In this document: positions 54,215-61,921 of the stretch, piece by piece
Layout of the letters: each line of letters opens with the position of its first letter
Numbering within the stretch: the stretch's first letter is position 1
NCBI GenBank assembly: GCA_934097085.1
Contig: CAKONK010000005.1
Span: 28,068-92,067, forward strand
DNA: 64,000 nucleotides
DNA from: an uncultured Bacilli bacterium
GTDB taxonomy: Bacteria > Bacillota_I > Bacilli_A > RF39 > UBA660
Reading direction: 5' to 3'
Made by a program: the position numbers and the translations under genes
Notes under the pieces: generated by a model
Databases searched by the model: none
Told to the model about the DNA's origin: nothing
Seen by the model: the letters and a program-made list of their open reading frames with translations, nothing else

Positions 54215-54702
54215 TCAATAGTTATAATTTTATTTTCTTTTAGACTTTTTTGAACATCTATTACTCTTTGATTTGAGGATCCTTTCCATTTTAATGTTGG
54301 ATTATGAAGACTATTTACAAACTGACCATCCACTAAAACATCAATGTAATTAAGAATTTCTTTATCTTTTAAATCTTTATCAAATAAGAATCCACTCCAC
54401 ACCCATAAAGTTTTATTAGGGTATTTTTCTTTAAAAGCTTTAGCAAGTAATGTTGTTCCCTCAATATTATTTGGATGTAACGGCTCTCCTCCTAAAATAG
54501 AAAGTCCAGTTATAAAATCTTTTGAACAAAGTTCTAATACTTCATCAATGGTTTTTTCATTAAATTCTTTGCCACCATCAAAATCCCAAGTTTCTTTATT
54601 GAAACAATTTTCACAATGAAATTCACATCCTTGCATAAATATTGAAACTCTTACCCCTGGTCCATTAGAAATATCCATTTTTCTAATTTTATGATATCTC
54701 AT
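54211..54702 (-). CDS. nrdG: anaerobic ribonucleotide reductase activating protein
   Basis: 163 residues. Radical SAM enzyme that installs the glycyl radical on NrdD. The cluster is in FMQGCEFHCENCFN (C-x3-C-x2-C... C-EFH-C-EN-C), preceded by SNGPGVRVSIF-type residues and followed by the SAM motif LSILGGEPLHPNNI. Length is usual. It begins two bases after nrdD. Confidence 0.95.
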   Translation of the reverse strand: MRYHKIRKMDISNGPGVRVSIFMQGCEFHCENCFNKETWDFDGGKEFNEKTIDEVLELCSKDFITGLSILGGEPLHPNNIEGTTLLAKAFKEKYPNKTLWVWSGFLFDKDLKDKEILNYIDVLVDGQFVNSLHNPTLKWKGSSNQRVIDVQKSLKENKIITIE

Positions 54703-54704
54703 AT

Positions 54705-56858
54705 TTAAGCATCCTTATTATCAATGTGCATTACTCTTTCTTTTATTTCTTCGGTTCTACCCTTATTCCAAAAATTAGTTCCAATGTAACCGCATGTTCT
54801 ACGAGCAACATTTAATTTGTCGTGATCTCTGTTTCCACAATTTGGGCAATACCACTCTAAATTATCATCAATTAGGATTTCACCAGTGTAACCACATGCT
54901 TGGCAATAATCAGATTTTGTATTAAGTTCAGCATACATAATATTATTATAAATATATTCGATAACCTCCATAACAACATCTAAATTATTCTCAAGGTTTG
55001 GAGTTTCAATATAACTAATTGCTCCTCCTGGAGAAAGCTTTTGAAATTCACTTTCAAGTTTTAATTTAGTAAAGGCATCAATTTCCTCGAATACTGGTAC
55101 ATGATACGAATTAGTAATATAATTTCTATCTGTAATACCCTTAACAACACCAAATCTATCTTTTAAACATTTAGCAAATTTATATGTTGTTGATTCAATT
55201 GGAGTTCCATATACTGAATAGTCGATATCTTCTTCGGCTTTCCATTTTTTACATTTATCATTCATATATTGCATTACTTTTAAACCAAATTCTTTGCCAA
55301 TAGATTCATCGGTATGAGAGTGGCCTGTCATATATTTTACACATTCATAAAGTCCTGCATAACCAAGTGAAATTGTTGAATAACCATGATGTAAAAGGTC
55401 ATGAATACTTTCACCTTTACCAAGTCTTGCAAGTGCTCCGTGTTGCCATAAAATTGGTGCTACATCACTTGTAACTTTTGAAAGTCTTTTATGTCTTATC
55501 TGAAGTGCTCTATGACAAAGTTCTAGTCTATCATCAAATATTTTCCAGAATAAATCCATATCTTTATCTGATGAAAGTGCAACATCAGGAAGATTAATAG
55601 TAACAACACCTTGATTAAATCTACCATAGTATTTTGGATTACCTTTTTCATCAACATATGGAGTTAAGAAACTACGGCATCCCATACAAGGATAACATTG
55701 TCCATTTCCATTTTTATCAATTTTAAGTTCTTTCATAATCTTTTCAGAGATATAATCTGGAACCATTCTTTTTGCTGTACATTTAGCGGAAAGCTCAGTT
55801 AAATAATAATATTTACTATCTGGTCTTATATTATCTTCCTCAAGGACATATAAAAGTTTTGGGAAAGCTGGTGTAATGTAAACACCTTTTTCATTTTTCA
55901 TACCTTGAATTCTTTGTTTTAAAACTTCTTCGATAATCATTGCAAGTTCATCTTTATATTCGCTAGTTTCACCAAGGTACATACATACACTTAAAAATGG
56001 TGCTTGACCATTAGTCGTAGTCATTGAGTTAATTTGATATTGAAATGTTTGTACTCCATCAGTAATTTCTTTTTGTAAATCTTCTTTAGCATATTTTTCA
56101 GCATCTTCTTTTTTGAATTTTCTTGCTTTATATTTTTCTAAATATCTTTCATAACTACATCTAACAAAAGGTGCTAAATGAGTAAGAGTTATAGTACATC
56201 CTCCATATTGTGATGATGATACAGCAGTAATAATTTGCGTAGCAATAGTCATTGCGGTTAAGAATCTATGCGGTTTTTCAATCATAACTCCATTAATATT
56301 TGTCCCATTTTGAAGCATATCTTCAAGGTTAATTAAATCACAATTATGAAGTGCATTTTGTGCAAAATAATCAGCATCATGAAAATGAATAATACCTTCA
56401 TCATGAGCTTTTACAATATCTTCAGTAAGTAAAAATCTACGAGTAATATCAGTTGAGGTAATACCTGCTAAATAATCTCTTTGAGTTGTAACGATTTTAG
56501 CATTTTTATTTGAATTTTCTGTATTCCAATATTCACTTTCACCATCAATTAATTCTTTAATAGATAAATCTGTAGTATTACTTTTTCTAACTAATTCTCT
56601 TGTATATCTATAAGTTATATATTCTTTTGCAAGAGCATATTTTCCAAGAGCCATTAATCTATATTCAATAATATCTTGAATATCCTCGACAAGCATTCTT
56701 TTTTTCTTTAATCCTTCAACATATTTTACAATATTTCTAATTTGAATGTCACTTACTCTATCTTCTTCAGCAACTTCTTCATTTGCCTTTTTAATAGCAA
56801 GTTCAATTTTTTCTGGACAATAATCAACAATATGTCCATCTCTTTTAACTATTTTCAT
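54705..56858 (-). CDS. nrdD: anaerobic ribonucleoside-triphosphate reductase
   Basis: 717 residues from the ATG at 56858, after GAGGAAGGTGG. Makes dNTPs without oxygen by a glycyl radical. An N-terminal ATP-cone (VKRDGHIVDYCPEKIELAI) gives allosteric control; QNALHNCDLINLEDML and CMGCRSFL hold active-site Cys; near the end a zinc ribbon (CQACGYTG and CPNCGNRDHD) leads to the radical loop RTCGYIG. No class I or II reductase lies in the window. It is divergent from the CRP-type regulator, with a shared palindrome. Confidence 0.97.
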   Translation of the reverse strand: MKIVKRDGHIVDYCPEKIELAIKKANEEVAEEDRVSDIQIRNIVKYVEGLKKKRMLVEDIQDIIEYRLMALGKYALAKEYITYRYTRELVRKSNTTDLSIKELIDGESEYWNTENSNKNAKIVTTQRDYLAGITSTDITRRFLLTEDIVKAHDEGIIHFHDADYFAQNALHNCDLINLEDMLQNGTNINGVMIEKPHRFLTAMTIATQIITAVSSSQYGGCTITLTHLAPFVRCSYERYLEKYKARKFKKEDAEKYAKEDLQKEITDGVQTFQYQINSMTTTNGQAPFLSVCMYLGETSEYKDELAMIIEEVLKQRIQGMKNEKGVYITPAFPKLLYVLEEDNIRPDSKYYYLTELSAKCTAKRMVPDYISEKIMKELKIDKNGNGQCYPCMGCRSFLTPYVDEKGNPKYYGRFNQGVVTINLPDVALSSDKDMDLFWKIFDDRLELCHRALQIRHKRLSKVTSDVAPILWQHGALARLGKGESIHDLLHHGYSTISLGYAGLYECVKYMTGHSHTDESIGKEFGLKVMQYMNDKCKKWKAEEDIDYSVYGTPIESTTYKFAKCLKDRFGVVKGITDRNYITNSYHVPVFEEIDAFTKLKLESEFQKLSPGGAISYIETPNLENNLDVVMEVIEYIYNNIMYAELNTKSDYCQACGYTGEILIDDNLEWYCPNCGNRDHDKLNVARRTCGYIGTNFWNKGRTEEIKERVMHIDNKDA

Positions 56859-56885
56859 AAATCCACCTTCCTCTAACATAACTAA

Positions 56886-56949
56886 ACTATAACACATTTT
56901 AAAAAAATGTATAGTTGCAATTGCAACATATTTAAAAAAATGATAAAAT
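56886..56949. promoter_or_regulatory. divergent promoters with CRP/FNR-type operator (nrdD and regulator gene)
   Basis: The palindrome GTTGCAATTGCAAC (56914..56927) is centred at 56920.5. On the minus strand TATAGT at 56891-56886 predicts a start near 56879, which places the palindrome at about -41.5, the class II activator site. On the plus strand a weak TGATAAAAT (-10) lies before the regulator gene. The same operator type is found before pflB. Confidence 0.75.
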
Positions 56950-56967
56950 TTTACATGAGAGGTGTAA

Positions 56968-57609
56968 ATGGTAAAATTATTTGATAAAATATCTGATAAA
57001 GAAAAAAATAAATTAATTAATTATCTCGAAGGATTATTATATACTTTTAAAAAAAATGATAATATATCAAAAGTTCTTAAAGATCACATAATCGGAGTAA
57101 TTATAAATGGAAATGCTAAAATAGTTCATACAGATTATAATGGAAATAAACTTATAATCGAAGAGCTTTACGAAGATGACATTTTTGGTTCTAACCTATC
57201 ATATTTATATAATAAAGAGTATGATATGATTGCTAATGAAGAAACAACAGTTTTAGTATTTGACTATGATTTAGTAATAAATGCTAATTTAAATCAAGAA
57301 TATTTTAATACATTTTTAAAAAATATTACAATTATTTTAAATGATAAAATTAGAAAAAGAAATGATAGGCTTCAGATAATATCTAAAAAGACAATTCGTG
57401 ATAAACTTCTTGAATATTTTGATATTGAAAGTCAAGCTCACGGAAGTAGTATAATTTATTTAACTATTTCTTTTTCAGAACTCGCAGATTTTCTAGCTGT
57501 AGATCGAAGTGCTATGCATAGAGAACTTAAAAATTTAAAGGAGGAAGGTATAATAGATATAAAAGGTAAAAAAATTATTTTATTATATCGTCACTCATTT
57601 GCTATCTAG
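56968..57609 (+). CDS. CRP/FNR-family transcriptional regulator
   Basis: 213 residues. Cyclic-nucleotide-type beta barrel (about 15-125), a long dimer helix (NIT(I/L)ILNDKIRKRNDRL) and a C-terminal HTH with FSELADFLAVDRSAMHRELK followed by NLKEEGII. There are no Cys at all, so it cannot carry an FNR-type Fe-S cluster; no cAMP-binding RxSS motif is clear either. The signal is unknown: a small molecule or redox by another route. Its neighbour is nrdD, and the palindrome between them is likely its own site. Confidence 0.9.
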   Translation: MVKLFDKISDKEKNKLINYLEGLLYTFKKNDNISKVLKDHIIGVIINGNAKIVHTDYNGNKLIIEELYEDDIFGSNLSYLYNKEYDMIANEETTVLVFDYDLVINANLNQEYFNTFLKNITIILNDKIRKRNDRLQIISKKTIRDKLLEYFDIESQAHGSSIIYLTISFSELADFLAVDRSAMHRELKNLKEEGIIDIKGKKIILLYRHSFAI

Positions 57610-57650
57610 TCTTTTTTAAAGTATAATATAATTGAAAGGAAGAATAAAGA

Positions 57651-59006
57651 ATGTTTGAAAATAAAAAAATTCATATGATAGGTATTGGTGGTATCTCTAT
57701 GAGTGGTATTGCTGGAATACTTTTATCATTTAACTGTAAAATTACCGGTTATGATGCTGGAGTTACTGATATAACAAAATCATTAAATGAAAAAGGCATC
57801 GAGGTAAGTAATAAACCTAATTCAGAAAATGTGAAAAATGCTGATATAGTTGTTTATACCGCTGCAATTCACGAGGATAATGAAGAATTAAAATATGCAA
57901 GAGAAAATAATAAATTAGTTTTTGAAAGAAGTACATTTTTAGGAATTCTTATGAAAGAATATGAAAATGTATTATGCATTTCAGGAACTCACGGTAAAAG
58001 TACAACAACTGGTATGGTTAGTACAATTTTTGTAAAGGCACATATTAATCCCACAATAATGATTGGTGCTCACCTTCCGATAATAAATTCAAATTATAAT
58101 GTTGGAACCAAAAAATATTTTATCGCAGAATCTTGTGAATATGTTGATAGTTTTTTAGACTTTTACCCTACAAGTGAAATAGTTTTAGATATTGATGATG
58201 ATCATTTAGATTATTTTAAAAATATTGATGGTATTATTTCCTCATTTAGAAAATTTGCAGATAAACTAAATAATAATGGTAATTTAATTGTAAATAACGA
58301 TGATGAAAATACAATTAAAATGGCTAATGGTTATAATAAAATAACATATGGTATTAATAATAGTTCAAATTATATGGCTAAAAATATAGAATATGATGAT
58401 GCAGGACACCCTACTTATGATTTATATATTGATAATGAATATATAGATAAAATATCTTTATCAGTAACAGGTAAACATAATATTTATAATTCACTTGCCG
58501 CAATTGCAATGTGCAAGCTTTATAATATAGATATTAGCTTTATAAAGGAAGGGCTTTCTTCATACACAGGTGTAGGAAGAAGATTTGAATTTTTAGGTAA
58601 ATGTAATGGTGCCTTTGTTTATGATGATTATGCTCACCATCCTAGTGAAATTAAAACAACACTTGATTCAGTAAAGAAAACAAAGCATAACAAAGACTAT
58701 GCAATATTCCAATCACATACTTACTCAAGAACAGTTCAGCATTTAAATGAATTTGCTGATGTACTTTCAAATTTTGATAACATTATAATAGCTCCGATTT
58801 ACCCCGCTAGAGAGGAAAATATTTGGAATGTAAAAGAAAGTGATTTAGTAAATTTAATAAAAGAAAAGAACCCAAATGTAATTTATTTAGATTCATTTGA
58901 TAAAATTGAAAAGCTTATAAAAGAGAAAGTTTCGGAAAATGATTTAGTTATAACAATTGGTGCTGGACCTATAAATGAAGTTGCTAAAAATTTAGTAAAG
59001 GAGTAA
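57651..59006 (+). CDS. murC: UDP-N-acetylmuramate--L-alanine ligase
   Basis: 451 residues. Adds L-Ala, the first residue of the stem peptide. Opening MIGIGGISMSGIAGIL, ATP site CISGTHGKSTTTGMVS, AESCEYVDSFLDFYP, DIDDDHLDYF, GVGRRFEFLG, YDDYAHHPSEIKTTL and a late TIGAGPINEV are the MurC signature. Full length. It follows the regulator by 41 bases, with AAAGGAAGAA before the ATG. The bitopic protein gene lies 1 base downstream. Confidence 0.96.
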   Translation: MFENKKIHMIGIGGISMSGIAGILLSFNCKITGYDAGVTDITKSLNEKGIEVSNKPNSENVKNADIVVYTAAIHEDNEELKYARENNKLVFERSTFLGILMKEYENVLCISGTHGKSTTTGMVSTIFVKAHINPTIMIGAHLPIINSNYNVGTKKYFIAESCEYVDSFLDFYPTSEIVLDIDDDHLDYFKNIDGIISSFRKFADKLNNNGNLIVNNDDENTIKMANGYNKITYGINNSSNYMAKNIEYDDAGHPTYDLYIDNEYIDKISLSVTGKHNIYNSLAAIAMCKLYNIDISFIKEGLSSYTGVGRRFEFLGKCNGAFVYDDYAHHPSEIKTTLDSVKKTKHNKDYAIFQSHTYSRTVQHLNEFADVLSNFDNIIIAPIYPAREENIWNVKESDLVNLIKEKNPNVIYLDSFDKIEKLIKEKVSENDLVITIGAGPINEVAKNLVKE

Positions 59007-59007
59007 T

Positions 59008-59544
59008 ATGAAAAATAATGATTTAGATAAACCTAAAGTAAGAAATAACAGTAGTTTAATACTAATAGGTTCAATTATTTTGACAATAATAATAATATTT
59101 ATGGTATTTTACTTTTTAAGAAGTGAAAAGAAAAATGAATTTGATAAACTTTATAAAGAGGATTATTATATAAGAGTTAATTTTGGTGAAACCACCAAAG
59201 GAAATAATTTAACAGATAAAGGTACCTTTTTAAAGGAAACTGACATTGATAAAAATTATTACTTATATATAACAAAATCAAATGTAGTTTATGCATATTA
59301 TACAGATTACTTTTATATTTTTGATCCACTTCATGGTTATCATATCGATTTTCAAAAACAGCTTACTGATGATGAAGTTCAAAATATTTTAAAACAAATT
59401 GATAGTAATAAAGAAACTACCCTATTTAATAAAAATAAAGATGATTATTTAATACTTCGTTATAATGATGAAAATTATTATATGAATAAAAAGTTGCTTC
59501 AGCAAATACTTCAGGAATGTGATATTATTTTAGAAATCAAATAA
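59008..59544 (+). CDS. bitopic membrane protein of unknown function
   Basis: 178 residues. One helix at about 17-38 (LILIGSIILTIIIIFMVFYF) and an outer Tyr/Asn/Asp-rich domain without Cys, ending in a helix (LLQQILQECDIILEIK). Its start codon lies one base after the murC stop, and the ribosome site GGAG is inside murC, so the two are co-expressed. Not recognised; a wall-related or sensor role is only suggested by the position. Confidence 0.5.
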   Translation: MKNNDLDKPKVRNNSSLILIGSIILTIIIIFMVFYFLRSEKKNEFDKLYKEDYYIRVNFGETTKGNNLTDKGTFLKETDIDKNYYLYITKSNVVYAYYTDYFYIFDPLHGYHIDFQKQLTDDEVQNILKQIDSNKETTLFNKNKDDYLILRYNDENYYMNKKLLQQILQECDIILEIK

Positions 59545-59545
59545 A

Positions 59546-59568
59546 AAGGCCAAAAGCCTTTTTTGTTT
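59546..59568. terminator. bidirectional terminator between murC unit and AAA ATPase gene
   Basis: AAAAGGCCAAAAGCCTTTTTT, a six-base-pair GC stem with T and A tracts on the two sides; it serves both convergent genes. Confidence 0.8.
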
Positions 59569-59576
59569 GCAATAAA

Positions 59577-60773
59577 TTATTTATTTAATAACCAATCGAT
59601 TATATTTTTATGAATTATTCCATTTTGAGAAAAATTAAATTTATCCATTGATAAAACATATTTAGGAAAGTTATCTTCGATTTTTTTATAAGCATTAAAT
59701 TCTCTATTAATTACAGTTTCATCACTTAAAATATAAGCAACTTGAATGTAGATTTTTTCATCGAACCTTGTTGCAATAAAATCAATTTCTCCATTATCAA
59801 GTGTTCCAACATTTACATTATAACCTCGACCAATTAATTCATTATATACAATATTTTCTAAATAAGCACCTATTTGTTCCTTTTTGCCTTCACTTAAAAT
59901 ATTAGTAAAACCTAAATCGGTTAAATAATATTTATACTTACCAGTAAGAATTCTTTTACCACGAACATCGTATCTTTCTGCTTTTGAAATAAGGTTTGCA
60001 CGAGTTATGTAATCAAGATAATTATAAAGAGTTTCCAATGATACATTTCTAGAATCACTTTGCATATACTTTTTTAGACTATCAGGTGAAAATACCTGTG
60101 ATGGTGTTGTTAATATATAAGTCACTATTCTATTTAATAAATCTATATCTTTAATATTAAATCTTTTTACAATATCTTTTATTATAATTGAATCATATAT
60201 ATCATTTAAATATGTTTTTCTTGAAATGTCATCTTTTTGCATGAATCTTTGTGGCATTCCACCCCATTTTATATAATCATTAAAGGCATCCTCAATATCT
60301 CTATTATCTGTAACTTTTAAAAGTTCACATACTTCATTAAATGTAAATGGAATTATTTTAAAACTTACATATCTTCCTGCAATATGAGTTGCTAAATCAC
60401 TCGATAATAAATCACTATTAGATCCAGTTATAAATATTGAAGTATTATTTGTAGCTCTTAAAGAATTAACTACTTTTTCCCAATCTTGGACATTTTGTAT
60501 TTCATCAAAAAATACATAATATTTATTTTCATCTGTTATTTTATTTTTAATATAATTATTTAATTTTTTAGGGTCTGTATATTCTTCGTAATCATAGTCC
60601 TCAAAGTTAATATAAATAATATGGTTATCATCAATTTTATTTTCCTTTAACTCATCAATTATTTGTTTTAAAATAACAGACTTACCAGAACGCCTTATTC
60701 CAATTAATACCTTAATTAAATCCTGTTCATAAAAAGTTCTGATTAATTTTAAATATCTTTCTCTAATTATCAT
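59577..60773 (-). CDS. AAA ATPase with DUF4143 domain
   Basis: 398 residues. Walker A GIRRSGKSVILKQ at about 27, Walker B YYVFFDEIQNV, sensor FITGSNSDLLSSD and an Arg-rich lid, then a winged-helix/DUF4143 part from about 190 with a nuclease-like strand pair GEIDFIATRFDEKIYIQV near the end. Such ATP-binding proteins are widespread and variable in gut Firmicutes and archaea; role uncertain, sometimes in defence or in gene exchange. A consensus promoter and palindromic elements precede it. Confidence 0.85.
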   Translation of the reverse strand: MIIRERYLKLIRTFYEQDLIKVLIGIRRSGKSVILKQIIDELKENKIDDNHIIYINFEDYDYEEYTDPKKLNNYIKNKITDENKYYVFFDEIQNVQDWEKVVNSLRATNNTSIFITGSNSDLLSSDLATHIAGRYVSFKIIPFTFNEVCELLKVTDNRDIEDAFNDYIKWGGMPQRFMQKDDISRKTYLNDIYDSIIIKDIVKRFNIKDIDLLNRIVTYILTTPSQVFSPDSLKKYMQSDSRNVSLETLYNYLDYITRANLISKAERYDVRGKRILTGKYKYYLTDLGFTNILSEGKKEQIGAYLENIVYNELIGRGYNVNVGTLDNGEIDFIATRFDEKIYIQVAYILSDETVINREFNAYKKIEDNFPKYVLSMDKFNFSQNGIIHKNIIDWLLNK

Positions 60774-60798
60774 AATTTATTACCTCTTTTCTATGTTT

Positions 60799-60827
60799 AT
60801 TATAATACTATGTCTTAATTTTGTCAA
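60799..60827 (-). promoter_or_regulatory. consensus promoter of the AAA ATPase gene
   Basis: TTGACA (60827-60822), 17-base spacer, TATAAT (60804-60799) on the minus strand: a perfect housekeeping consensus. Confidence 0.85.
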
Positions 60828-60830
60828 TTT

Positions 60831-60848
60831 ATTACGCCATAGCGTAAT
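60831..60848. promoter_or_regulatory. palindrome next to the AAA ATPase promoter
   Basis: ATTACGCCATAGCGTAAT is an inverted repeat of seven bases per arm, three bases upstream of the -35 box. A shorter palindrome ATTACCGTAAT lies about 25 bases further upstream. Possible operator, or an intercistronic hairpin after dusB (it lacks a T run). Confidence 0.55.
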
Positions 60849-60882
60849 TTTTTTGCATTTTTAGTGATTTATTACGGTAATA

Positions 60883-61866
60883 TTACTTTTCACTTGTTAA
60901 ATGAATTAAATAGTTATCAAGAATTTTTATAATATTTTCATAAGATGTTTCTTTACATATTATATTTTTTATTTCACTACTTCCCTCAAGACCTTTTAAG
61001 TAATATAGAAAATGAGTTCTAATTTCAAGTACTGCACTCTTTTCACCTTTTTCGTTTACTAAACCAGTTAAATGTCGTTTCATCATTTCTATTTTTTCTT
61101 CATAAGTAACTTTTTTAGGTAATTTTCCTTCATTTAAATAATCATTACATTCTTTGATGAGCCATGGATTTCCAAGAAGACCTCTTCCTATCATTACTAA
61201 ATCACATTCTGTTTCGGTAAGCATTTTTTTAGCCTCATAACAAGATGTTACATCACCATTTCCAATTACAGGTATATTTACACTTTCTTTAACCTTTTTA
61301 ATTAAAGACCAATCACTATGACCTGAATAACCTTGACTTCTGGTTCTTGCATGAAGGGTTATTGCACTTGCACCAGCTTTTTCACATATTTTAGCGACCT
61401 CTATACAATTTATACTATTTTCATCCCAACCACTTCTTATTTTGACAGTTACAGGACAAGAAACACTTTCTTTTACAGCTTTTACTATTTCATATATCTT
61501 ATCAGGACTTTTTAAAAGCGCACTACCAGCTTGTGATTTAATAGCAATTTTAGGTACAGGACATCCCATATTTATATCAATAATATCTGGATGCATATAT
61601 TCATAAACTTTTTTAGCCGCTATGCAAAAACTTTCTTTATCAGAACCAAATATTTGTTGTGATATTGGCCTTTCATTTTCATCCATATCTAAAAGTTTTC
61701 TAGTTTTTTCATTACCAAACATTATAGCTTTATCTGATACCATTTCACCAACTACTAAAGCAGCACCAAACTTTTTACATATCATACGATATGTTTTATT
61801 TGTTATTCCAGCCATTGGGGCAACCACTATTTTACCATTTATTTCTACATTACCTATTTTAACCAT
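60883..61866 (-). CDS. dus: tRNA-dihydrouridine synthase
   Basis: 327 residues from the ATG at 61866, after AAAAGGAAAGA; a TTG seven codons earlier is less likely. FMN TIM barrel that reduces uridines in the D loop of tRNA. VAPMAGITNKTYRMICKKFG, DINMGCPVPKI, the catalytic Cys-type region and SAITLHARTRSQGYSGHSDW, NGDVTS and MIGRGLLGNPW are the DusB-type motifs. The N-terminal order and length fit DusB. Promoter TTTACA-N17-TATAAT lies at 61921-61893. Confidence 0.93.
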   Translation of the reverse strand: MVKIGNVEINGKIVVAPMAGITNKTYRMICKKFGAALVVGEMVSDKAIMFGNEKTRKLLDMDENERPISQQIFGSDKESFCIAAKKVYEYMHPDIIDINMGCPVPKIAIKSQAGSALLKSPDKIYEIVKAVKESVSCPVTVKIRSGWDENSINCIEVAKICEKAGASAITLHARTRSQGYSGHSDWSLIKKVKESVNIPVIGNGDVTSCYEAKKMLTETECDLVMIGRGLLGNPWLIKECNDYLNEGKLPKKVTYEEKIEMMKRHLTGLVNEKGEKSAVLEIRTHFLYYLKGLEGSSEIKNIICKETSYENIIKILDNYLIHLTSEK

Positions 61867-61895
61867 AAAAAAATCTTTCCTTTTCAAGAAAGATT
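61867..61895 (-). terminator. terminator hairpin at the dus start, overlapping its ribosome site
   Basis: Minus-strand AATCTTTC / GAAAGATT (eight perfect pairs) with loop TTGAAAAG and a T run that reaches the dus start codon. The -10 box of the dus promoter overlaps the 5' arm, so messages starting there lack that arm while read-through RNA from the surface protein gene is terminated. Confidence 0.65.
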
Positions 61896-61921
61896 ATAAC
61901 ATTTCTAACCTACTGTGTAAA
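61893..61921 (-). promoter_or_regulatory. dus promoter inside the end of the surface protein gene
   Basis: TTTACA (61921-61916), 17-base spacer, TATAAT (61898-61893) on the minus strand. Confidence 0.6.

Noticed and set aside
56968..57609. FNR with an Fe-S cluster
   Set aside because: The protein has no cysteine.
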